A program made the translations under genes and the position numbers. From Symbiodinium natans (lineage: Eukaryota > Sar > Dinophyceae > Suessiales > Symbiodiniaceae), in the NCBI GenBank assembly GCA_905221605.1, contig CAJNDS010002635.1:595918-659917 (forward strand): a stretch of 64,000 nucleotides of DNA. Reading direction: 5' to 3'. Every line of letters begins with the position of its first letter. The first letter of the stretch is position 1. The notes under the pieces were generated by a model. The model saw only the letters and a program-made list of their open reading frames with translations. It made no database searches and was not told the DNA's origin. This document shows positions 22,701 to 28,025 of this stretch, one piece after another.

Positions 22701-22767
22701 GCTGGGTGCAGCGAAAACCAGACTTCCACAATGCGCAGGACCACGGACGCAAGCAATGCAGCATTCC
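7385..22767 (-). CDS. Superfamily-1 (UPF1/SEN1-like) helicase, ~21 exons
   Basis: Nucleic-acid-dependent ATPase/helicase. Exons read on the minus strand, phase consistent throughout: ~22767-22672, 22551-22539, 22455-22413, 21655-21590, 21174-21111, 20059-20005, 18998-18938, 18492-18454, 18186-18144, 17818-17760, 17603-17579, 16693-16626, 16066-16043, 15544-15496, 8916-8866, 8746-8729, 8503-8451, 8279-~8230, ~8083-8020, 7810-7766, 7572-7385 (TGA stop). Motifs in order: II LLLVDEAAQ, III VGDEKQLPAT, IV QLDEQQRMHPSIS, FPWPVPECHVAFVECG, IGIITGYSAQQAGLI, V VDTVDGFQG, VI VGFMRDPRRVNVLLTR, then ARRGLVVFGN. Motif I (GxxGxGKT) was not found upstream, so the 5' end is missing, distant or lost. Most introns begin GC or GA. 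The intron 8917-15495 holds a whole second gene. The C-terminal tail after the helicase core is unrecognised. Family assignment is secure; substrate (RNA or DNA) is not known. Confidence 0.85.
7572..7669. mobile_element. TIR-A element in helicase intron
   Basis: Diverged ends CCTTGCGGAC and TCCCCAAGG; AA is duplicated on both sides. On the minus strand its end CCGCAAG|G is the acceptor of the last helicase exon (7572). Confidence 0.75.
7676..7755. mobile_element. TIR-G half element
   Basis: Right half with GTAGGATTCCCTT, GACCCCAATAAGGTACCCC and the terminal TTTCGGAAACCCCCC; directly abuts the TIR-A copy to its left. Confidence 0.55.
8738..8865 (-). mobile_element. Telomeric-type intron in helicase with 9-bp flanking repeats
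   Basis: CCGAGGGGC (8738-8746) and CCGAGGAGC (8857-8865) flank CCCTAAA/CCCTAAAA/CCCTAAGA units only. Intron 8747-8865: donor GCTCCTCGG, acceptor TATAG|GCC. Splicing joins NVLLTR to PSAESR. Confidence 0.75.
9635..10139. repeat. 20-bp inverted copy of the SCCPDH-like gene tail
   Basis: ATGAAGCTCTTCGTGGATTA at 9635-9654 is the exact complement of 10120-10139, the end of the last coding exon. A shorter related piece (TTCGTGGATTCTGGG) is near 14355. Confidence 0.85.
9688..9793. mobile_element. TIR-G element
   Basis: Ends GGGGTTTCGTAAAAATAAGG and CCCTATTTTCGGAAACCCCC; internal CCCTTTAAGGGGACCCC is shared with copies at 34541, 48656 and 61205. Confidence 0.7.
10119..14996 (-). CDS. SCCPDH-like: Saccharopine dehydrogenase-like oxidoreductase, ~16 exons
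   Basis: NAD(P)-binding Rossmann protein of the SCCPDH family. Exons: 14996-14907, 14805-14701, 14476-? (short, end unresolved), 13883-13778, 13373-13298, 13176-13143, 12920-12861, 12694-12643, 12194-12119, 11956-11845, 11607-11521, 11415-11327, 11109-11046, 10906-10829, 10568-10478, 10216-10119. Every other join keeps frame. Start MTDQLDVVVLGATGFTGK carries the GxTGFTG nucleotide-binding loop; then WAMAGRDLAKLE, VIMNFAGSPYSDKALPVVEA, GCYIDITAEVPFIK, LILHSCGFDSVPSDLG, NVRRSNALSGYSYG, a hydrophobic WITVLVLNFFFLLL segment, LTPSFALGQVLIDRL, and FVD followed by TAG. About 410 residues, usual for the family. The hydrophobic segment suggests membrane or lipid-droplet association (inference). The introns are TIR elements or telomeric arrays. 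Physiological substrate is unknown. Confidence 0.9.
10216..10474. mobile_element. TIR-A element = SCCPDH-like intron, telomeric arrays inside
   Basis: Ends CCTTTGGGTCGAAATGAACC and GTCGTCTCCAAGG, AG duplicated outside. The intron 10217-10477 begins GCT and its acceptor is AAAG|GCT, so GCT is the coding-strand target duplication. Two TTTAGGG blocks and one CCCTAAA block expand the core. Confidence 0.85.
10569..10828 (-). mobile_element. Telomeric-array intron with GTAC duplicated
   Basis: SCCPDH-like intron. Donor GTACCTGGG, acceptor GTGCAG followed by GTACAG, so GTAC is repeated at both ends. The inside is mostly telomeric-type units, C-rich on the coding strand, with TTTGGGG variants. Confidence 0.7.
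10902..11051 (-). mobile_element. Telomeric-repeat intron flanked by 11-bp direct repeats
   Basis: CCCTCCTCCAT occurs at 10902-10912 and 11041-11051; everything between is CCCTAAA, CCCCAAA or CCCTAGA units. The intron is 10907-11045 (donor GAGGGGG, acceptor GGAG|GAG); splicing restores SMEEGYFQ. No TIR element is present. Confidence 0.85.
11109..11323. mobile_element. TIR-A element = SCCPDH-like intron
   Basis: Ends CCTTGGGGACGAATGATGAA and GTGCCCAAGG. Coding-strand duplication GTG: ..CCG|GTG CCTTGGGC....CCCCAAG|GTG. A long array including TGTAGGG variants has replaced most of the core. Confidence 0.85.
11406..11520 (-). mobile_element. Pure telomeric-repeat intron flanked by 10-bp direct repeats
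   Basis: CCAGCAGGGC (11406-11415) and CCAGCAAGGC (11511-11520) bracket only CCCTAAA/CCCTCAA units. Intron 11416-11520: donor GCCTTGCTGG, acceptor GGTTTAG|GCC taken from the heptamer. Splicing gives GEALLADSAL in frame. Confidence 0.9.
11607..11841. mobile_element. TIR-A element = SCCPDH-like intron
   Basis: Ends CCTTGGGGAAATGAACCC and CATGTCGTCCCCAAGG. The right half appears twice before a CCCTAAA array. Intron 11608-11844: donor GCC, acceptor CCCCAAG|GTC. Confidence 0.85.
11956..12115. mobile_element. TIR-A element = SCCPDH-like intron
   Basis: TA on both sides. Intron 11957-12118 with donor GTACCTTGGGGG and acceptor CCCAAG|GTA. Contains a poly-G run of about 19 and a CCCTAAA block. Confidence 0.85.
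12194..12639. mobile_element. Two TIR-A elements fused with a telomeric array = one intron
   Basis: A full copy at 12194-12317 is followed by further half-units and a (TTTAGGG)n block to a second right end at 12639. Intron 12195-12642: donor GTACCTTGG, acceptor CCCGAAG|GTG. ACCCCTACTTTAGGTAGATG is repeated several times inside. Confidence 0.8.
12694..12857. mobile_element. TIR-A element = SCCPDH-like intron
   Basis: AT duplicated outside; coding-strand target GAT: CAT|GAT CCTTGGGG....CCACAAG|GAT. About 110 bp of CCCTAAA fills the centre. Splicing restores HDADCSAIRS. Confidence 0.9.
12921..13142. mobile_element. Degenerate TIR-A element with telomeric array = intron
   Basis: Right end TTTGTTCCCCCAAG is intact; the left end has decayed to CTTAAGAGG and still serves as acceptor CTTAAG|GAC. 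Donor GCTTCTTGGGGG. About 100 bp of TTTAGGG on the plus strand. Confidence 0.7.
13185..13287. mobile_element. TIR-C element = SCCPDH-like intron
   Basis: Ends TTCATGGTTGGG and CCCAACCATGA; shares TTAAGCACCCTTAAACATGT-type core with 47676-47768. Intron 13177-13297 has GTCT at the donor and after the acceptor (CTAG|GTCT). Confidence 0.75.
13373..13498. mobile_element. TIR-A element at an intron end
   Basis: Right end GTCGTCCCCAG; the left end is split, with CCTTGGGG at 13373-13380 and CTTTGGGACGAAATGAGCCC a few bases later. Coding-strand acceptor CCCCCAAG|GCT opens the exon GCYIDITAEV. Confidence 0.75.
13740..13777. mobile_element. TIR-E remnant at an intron donor
   Basis: On the coding strand the intron starts GATGTTCCTGGGACTTACCC, containing the TIR-E end CCTGGGAC..CCTCTTTAC. 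The opposite end is gone; a TIR-A element supplies the acceptor. Confidence 0.5.
14473..14703. mobile_element. TIR-F element = SCCPDH-like intron with GGTCCTT repeat
   Basis: GGTCCTT flanks both ends (14473-14479 and 14697-14703). Coding strand: AAG|GACCGGCTGGGTT ... CACGAAG|GACCG, a GA-AG intron of 224 bp. A telomeric array splits the element. Confidence 0.8.
16332..16424. mobile_element. TIR-A element, near-canonical
   Basis: Ends CCTTGGGGACCAAATATACC and TTCATTTTGTCCCCAAGG without array insertion, lying in the helicase intron 16067-16625. Outer dinucleotides AA/AC do not match. Confidence 0.85.
16671..17480. repeat. Degenerate tandem array repeating an exon start
   Basis: GGCCTCTCACCACAAGACGG with GATCTCTTGTGG recurs at about 16671, 16798, 16899, 17076, 17184, 17316 and 17449 (101-177-bp spacing) between G/T-rich telomere-like DNA. 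On the minus strand the first copy is the start of the real exon DPALWGEALL (16693); the others are copies stacked in the intron before it. Confidence 0.75.
18699..18787. mobile_element. TIR-E element
   Basis: Ends CCTGGGACTCAACTC and GTAAAGAGGGTCCCGGGCAG; lies between helicase exons. Core CTACCCTTACTTGATAGG is not shared with the other copies. Confidence 0.65.
19005..19105. mobile_element. TIR-K element
   Basis: Inverted ends around TTAAAAACCCAACACC / AGGTTTGGGTTCTTGAG with internal TTTTTGTAGGTTACCC. Partner copy at 61746-61850. Sits in the 1-kb helicase intron 18999-20004. Confidence 0.65.
19106..20004. other. Helicase intron interior, no gene
   Basis: Contains overlapping frames of 70-113 codons on both strands (19116-19487) that match nothing I know, then TA microsatellites (19707-19930). 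Direct phase-correct joining of exons 20059-20005 and 18998-18938 shows that the whole interval is intronic. Confidence 0.7.
21661..21985. mobile_element. TIR-G element split by a telomeric array
   Basis: Left end GGGGTTTCCGAAAGTAGGGG, then about 210 bp of TTTAGGG/CTTAGGG, then CTTGGGGTCCCTTATGCTAA and a diverged right end with TCTCGTAAATCGG. Part of the helicase intron 21656-22412. Confidence 0.65.
22010..22119. mobile_element. TIR-A element, left end replaced by poly-G
   Basis: Core ATTGGGGTCATAATCC..AAGGTAGATGAGCC and right end TTGGTCCGCAAGG are recognisable; the left end is lost in a poly-G run at 21993-22009. Confidence 0.65.
22551..22668. mobile_element. TIR-A element = helicase intron
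   Basis: Inverted orientation. Intron 22552-22671: donor GTACCTTGGGGG, acceptor CCCCCAAAG|GTG, as in the SCCPDH-like gene. Confidence 0.75.
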
Positions 22768-22772
22768 GGCAA

Positions 22773-22848
22773 GGGCTATTAGGCCTTGTAATCCCCTAAC
22801 CAACCCGATAAAGCGTCCTTTTAAGGGGTTATAGGGTATAATAGCCCA
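22773..22848. mobile_element. TIR-D element
   Basis: GGGCTATTAGGCCTTGTAAT and complement ending AATAGCCC, outer CCGG/TAGG continuing the ends; TT lies on both sides. Located beside the first helicase exon. Confidence 0.7.
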
Positions 22849-23332
22849 TGTAGGTTCGCCTTGACCCTCCTACGAAGCTTCAACGGCTCGCTTGCATGTC
22901 TGGCGACGAAATAACATGGCCTTGGCCTAAGTGCGGCGCATGCTATGTGGAAGTTCGCATGTGCAGCACTCAGGTGCAGGGGCCACGTGCTCTCTTCTCA
23001 GATCTGACAACTGACATCCCAAGGGGATGAGCTGAGTGCATCGTGACAAAAGGAGCACGTGGTGGCGTGCACATCCCCCCTGGCATGTGAACCATCATTC
23101 AGAAGCCAGGGTGGGTGGGAAATAGCTGAGTAGCTTGATGCCGAAGACAAGCTTGCTGCATCTGTACACACGCTGCAGCCAAGGCGGCCAAGCTCTGATC
23201 CACTCCTGTGCACCCTGCCATCGAAGGCAAGGTTTCAATCACCGGCGTGAGGCAGTGTGCCGGCATATGCTCAGTATTGCAACAGGGCAGAGGTGCGCAA
23301 GACGACGTTTTTTCTACACCCTACAGCCCGAA

Positions 23333-25547
23333 TTACTTCTCTCCCTCCAACCACTCCAGGCGCCGCTTCAGCAGGTCATTCCGCCGGTCCATGCGCCACA
23401 ACTCCCTGCAAGGATCTAAAACACAAGAGTGTCTTGCATTTCATTTCTGTTGGGGGGGGAAAGGATTGGATTTTTTGGGAAACCCTCAACCCAAAACCCT
23501 AAACCCCTAAACCCCTAAACCCCCAAACCCTTAAACTGCCTCTCCAGGGATGCCACATGTCGGTTTGCAACGCCGGACATCTGCTCGACGACCTCGATTT
23601 GGACCCCTATGAACCCTAAACCCTCTAAACCCTCTAAGCCCTAAACCCTAAACCCTAAACTCCATAATGTGTGGTCGGCTCTCTGGCTCTTCGTCTTTCT
23701 GCAAACCCATGGGGACCAATGATGAACCCTCAAAGGGTTTGTGGTTCACATACCTTCAGAGGGATTATAGTAATGTAGAGTAAGTGGCCCCAAGTCTTCT
23801 GATGTATAAAACCTTACAAGACACTGAACCAAAATCAAGAACAATGAAAAAGCATCGGCTGGAACTGCGGGGGGAGGGGAAAGTTGGAGCGGGGGAAGAA
23901 ACATGAGACACAGAAAAAAAGAAAAACTACACAAACAGGCTAGAATTCCGCACTTTGTACTTATGTATGTATTTCATTCGTTGTCCGGGCCTGCGGGCAT
24001 TTCGGTCCATCTGTCTTGACTTTACTTGGAGTTTGTGGTTTGCCTTTTGACTCTTCCGATTTTGCTTCGATTTGCTTTTCGCCTCCCTGCCCCCGCCTTA
24101 GTTCCAGCCGATGTTTTCGATGTATTTCTACAAAACTCTAAACACCATTGTGTTGTAAGGGACATTAATATCATTACCCGATTTTGGGCTTGATTTGGTT
24201 CCCGAGGTGTTTGTAAACGAGCAAGATGTCTAGCAACGCTAGGCATGTGCGCGTAAAGCCGCTGGGCACCATACATCAAGTTGAGATAAGGCAGGGGAAA
24301 GCCAGGCAATCCAGCCGCGCCGTCTATCACATATGGTGCCGGCTGAGCCTCCTTCATTGCCTGCTAAATCCTGATGGTCAGCTCAATCCTCTCGCTTTTC
24401 GCACGCCAACATGCCACATGATTTTGTTCATCGGACCGTGAGCGCGCAGCGAGCAAAACAAAGATGACGGGGAGAGCAGCATCAGATCAGAGCCCACAAC
24501 GCTCTACAAAGCCCCGAACTCATTGTAGTGCTTCGCTGAGCGGGCGGCGCTGCGATTGGTCTTCATCTTGACCTAAGTGCATCCCATCTCGTGTGCAGGT
24601 GGGGAAAAGCAAATCTCTCCTGGCCACCATAAGCCTTAACCCTAAACCTAAGCCCTTAACCACAAGCCCTATATAAGCCCTAAAGCCTCCCTCCCACCCC
24701 GGCCCAACCATTGCTGTTGCCCCCCCATGGCCTGGTGCATCATCGCAAGCACCGTCATCACGAAGCACGTCCCCTGGGCTCGGGCATACTTAAAATCAGG
24801 TTCCCCTCATATTTGGGACAAAATTAACCCGAAAAAATTGGGATCCTAGACCGGGTGGTTACCCTAAACCCTAAAACTCTAAAACCCCAAAAAACCCTAA
24901 AACCCTAAAACCCTGAAACCCTAAAACACTAAAACCCTAAAACCCCAAAACCCTAAAACCCTAAAACCCTAAAACCCTAAAACCCTAAAACCCTAAAACC
25001 CTAAAACCCTAAAACCCTAAGACCCTAAGACCCTAAGACCCTAAACCCTAACTCTTAGCCGGGCGGCTGCCAGGAGGGAGCCCCGGTTCTCCAGGGTGAC
25101 TTGGTAGATGAGGAGCCACACTTCCTTGAGCCTCAGGGTTTAGGGTTTAGGTTTAGGGTTTAGGGTTTAGGGTTTAGGGTTTAGGGTTTAGGGTTTAGGG
25201 TTTAGGGTTTAGGGTTTAGGGCTTTTGAAAGAGCGACTCAGGCCCGTCCTCTCTGTCAGTTCTCTTTGTGCGGGCGCCTTACCCTACAAGGAGGCTCCGC
25301 CTCCCTAAAACCGAAACCCGGAACCCGAAACCGGAAACCCTAAACTGCCCTAAACCCTAAAACCCTAGAAACCCTAGAAACCCTAAAACCCTAAACCCCT
25401 AAAACCCTTAAACCCTTAAACCCTAAACCCTAAACCCTAAACCCTAAACCCTAAACCCTAAACCCTAAACCCTAAACCCCAACAACAACTGCATTTCAAG
25501 CTGCGGGAAGTCCAGGTTCCAGATCATGGGCCCTCCGACGAGGTTTT
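23333..25547 (-). CDS. 3' part of an unidentified gene, coiled-coil C-terminus
   Basis: Exons: ~25547-25490 (MIWNLDFPQLEMQLLL), 25131-25071 (LKEVWLLIYQVTLENRGSLL), 24572-24522 (VKMKTNRSAARSAKHYN), 24360-24219 (PYVIDGAAGLPGFPLPYLNL, LMYGAQRLYAHMPSVARHLA), 23698-23663, 23606-23540 (VQIEVVEQMSGVANRHVASL), 23405-23333 (RELWRMDRRNDLLKRRLEWL, TAA stop). Exon lengths and phases close perfectly, so this is one transcript. The last 60 residues are charged and heptad-like. I do not recognise the family; the MKTNRSAAR stretch recalls bacterial-type ribosomal protein bL35, but the rest does not fit. The 5' exons lie above 25,547 and were not resolved. It ends about 570 bp upstream of the first helicase exon, same strand. 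Confidence 0.65.
23709..23795. mobile_element. TIR-A element, right end missing
   Basis: Begins TGGGGACCAATGATGAACCC and continues through the ATACCTTCAGAGGGATTATA core, ending at GGCCCCAAG. In the intron 23699-24218 of the unidentified gene. Confidence 0.65.
24870..25040. repeat. Octamer array (CCCTAAAA)n
   Basis: An 8-bp unit rather than 7, ending in CCCTAAGA variants; part of the intron between exons at 25071 and 24572. Confidence 0.9.
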
Positions 25548-25659
25548 AGGGTTTAGGGTTTAGGGCCTTTGGGGTTTAGGGAGAGGGAGATAGAACGAGA
25601 GAGAGACAGGCAAAAAAACAAGAGGCTCCGGAAGCGAGGAAAAACTGCCAGATGTCCTC

Positions 25660-25738
25660 CTGGGACCCTCTTTACCTACAGCTGTATGGGTTCCACCTAC
25701 TAATTACGGGGGTTGCTACTACTAAACTGTAGGTCCCG
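25660..25738. mobile_element. TIR-E element
   Basis: TGGGACCCTCTTTACCTACA at the left and ACTAAACTGTAGGTCCCGGG at the right with TACTACTAAACTGTAGG core shared with 51578-51738. Confidence 0.65.
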
Positions 25739-26498
25739 GGTTTAGCATGCTTGGGTTAAAGGCTTGAGGTTGTCAGAAGCTCCTGCCTGCTGCTCGGAAG
25801 CCATCCACTGGCCCACACGTCCTAAGCGCAATGCAGGGAGTAAAATCGTCAATCGTCAGCTGAACACCAGCGTTCGCATCTTCATGAAGCCCGCAGGCGC
25901 ACATAATGAACGTGTGTTTGCCTATCCTGCAGGAGTGAGAATTCGGCAAAAGCACACAGCAGTCTGCAGCTCGCATGCAACTATCTTTCGCAAGGCACGC
26001 TGTTCATTTGCAAGAGTGGGCGAGGGTGAGGCGGAGAGGGCAGGGCAGAGGTCGGAACGGGTGGCGGAAGAGTGTGGGACTTGGAGTGCACGCGGATGAC
26101 AAGCAGGTGGAGTGTGGGTTAGGGGGGGTGCCGCTGCTTTGGCGGTAGACACGGCGGTGAGAGCGAAAGAGCTCCTTCAAGCCGCCCTGCAAGATGCGGC
26201 GGAGGTAAGCAAGGCGGGTTTCAAGCGGCTGTGACGACGGGGTCGCCTCCCGAGCGGGGCACCGTCCGCGACTAAGCCTGCAGGCATCATCCCCGAGATG
26301 ATGCAAAGGGTCGAGGAATAATGAAGAAGAAGAGGATGAAGGGGAGAGGTAGGCCTTAACGCATTCGGCTTGGGCATCTTCATGGTCCTCGCGTTGCGCT
26401 CGCGAAAGAAGAAGCGAGCGCGCAACACTGCAAACAAAGACCTTCGGTTGGAGAGATCTCTGGGAAGAGAGAAACTAGGATGGCCCTTCAACCCCTCT

Positions 26499-26625
26499 GA
26501 AAAATATTCCTGAGTATGACCCTCCTAAACCCTAAACCCTAAACCCTAAACCCTAAACCCTACACTCTTAAACCCAGTAAGGGGAAATACTTACATGTCC
26601 CAAGGGCCTACGGAGGAAAGGGATG
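26499..26625. mobile_element. Repeat J with internal telomeric block
   Basis: Starts GAAAAATATTCCTGAGTATGA and ends TGTCCCAAGGGCCTACGGAG; the same two ends occur at 62815-62990 (AAAAATATTCCTGAATATGA, CCCAAGGGTCTACCGAG) around a different centre. Confidence 0.55.
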
Positions 26626-26849
26626 GCCTAAAGGGGCTGCTGGCCGGTTTTCGTTTTTGCCAGAGTTGAGCCCCTAAACCCTAAACCCTAAACCCTAAAC
26701 CCTAAACCCTAAACCCTAGCCCTAAACCCTAAACCCTAAACCCTAAACCCTAAACCCTAAACCCTAAACCCTAAACCCTAAACCCTAAACCCTAACCCCT
26801 AAACCCTAAACCCAAACCCACAACCCCAAAGCCCTAAACCCTGAACTCC

Positions 26850-27840
26850 TCAACTGCAGGCGGGGCTCGGTTCATAGGGAACTGTGATGATGAGCTGCGA
26901 CATCATCAGGAGGCCTCAAGCACATACCAGCGGCGAGTGTCGGCGGTGTCTGGCGGTGTGTTGTTCCGGGGTTTAGGATTTAGGGTTTAGGGTTTGGGGT
27001 TAGGGATTATAAGGTTGCTAGGGTTTAGGGCCCATGGGAAAACTACATGTTGAGCCTGGTGCGTAGGCAACAGGCCGAGAACTGGGGAGGGGTGGCTACT
27101 TGGGATGTTCCCCCTTTTACGAACAGTCCTGAATCGGGATTATGGTAGGGGGTATAGGGTTTAGGTTTTAGAGCTAGGGTCTAGGGTCTAGGGTCTAGGG
27201 TCTAGGGTCTAGGGTCTAGGGTCTAGGGTCTAGGGTCTAGGGTCTAGGGTCTAGGGTGTAGGGTTTAGGGTTTGGGGTTTGGGGTTTAGGGTTTAGGGTT
27301 TAGGGCTCCAAAGGTGCCACTGTGAGCTCCTGGTAAGATCTGGGGCTCCTGGCCAATAGCGATGAAGTTGATGCCTGGAGCAGCGCACGCTAGGGCTTTT
27401 GGAGTTCTGTAGGAGTTTTGGGGTTTGGGTCTTTTTGGGGTTTGGGGTTTTAGGGCTTAGGGTTTTTAGTCTGTAGGAGTTTTAGGGTTTGGGTTTTTAA
27501 GGGTTTGGGGTTTTAGGGCTTAGGGGTTTTTAGGGTTGTTAAGGTTTCGGGGTTTTAGGCTTTAGGGCTTTATATCGGGCAGTCCCTGGGGGCCGAACAA
27601 ACCCTAAAATTGGGCTCATATATCATATACCCCATATGATATACCCTATACTACTCTAACCCCGATTAAGGTAACGCAAAGCATAAACCCGTAAACCGTA
27701 AACCCTAAATCCTAACCCTAAACCCTAAACCCCTTTAAGGGTTCATTTGGTCCCCACAAATTTGGCCAAGGCTCAGGTGATGCGCTGGAGCGTCACCAGC
27801 AGTCCGGTGGTGTCTGTGATAAAGGGGCGCCTTTAAGAAA
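26850..27840 (-). CDS. Exon-like segments, unidentified gene
   Basis: Open, protein-like minus-strand segments: ~27830-27765 (FITDTTGLLVTLQRIT), ~27395-27310 (PGINFIAIGQEPQILPGAHS), ~26950-26865 (LLMMSQLIITVPYEPSPAC). A TIR-A element lies between the first two. Splice joins could not be closed, and a frame with an early stop exists after 27,584. Family not recognised. Confidence 0.3.
27176..27256. repeat. Homogeneous variant array (TCTAGGG)n
   Basis: About 11 TCTAGGG units, then TTTAGGG and TTTGGGG. Confidence 0.95.
27584..27756. mobile_element. TIR-A element, diverged
   Basis: Left CCCTGGGGGCCGAACAAACC, right TTCATTTGGTCCCCA. Internal duplication of ATATCATATACCC and a degenerate CCCTAAA block. 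Confidence 0.7.
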
Positions 27841-28025
27841 GCGCAGCGGGGCACCTATAGGGGTGAAAAGAAAGGTTTAAGGTTTAGTGTCTTGGGTCTA
27901 AGGGTTTAGGAAGGAAGCGGACTAGATCCAAGTCGGATGCGCCACAGCCCTTAGACTGAACAAAAACATGCAAGAACTAAAGAGCGTGTTAGGAAGGAGA
28001 CTGGAAGCCTTGACGCAGCCACACC

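Noticed and set aside
24522-24572. Ribosomal protein bL35 gene from MKTNRSAAR
   Set aside because: Only nine residues fit; the neighbouring exons in the same frame do not resemble bL35.
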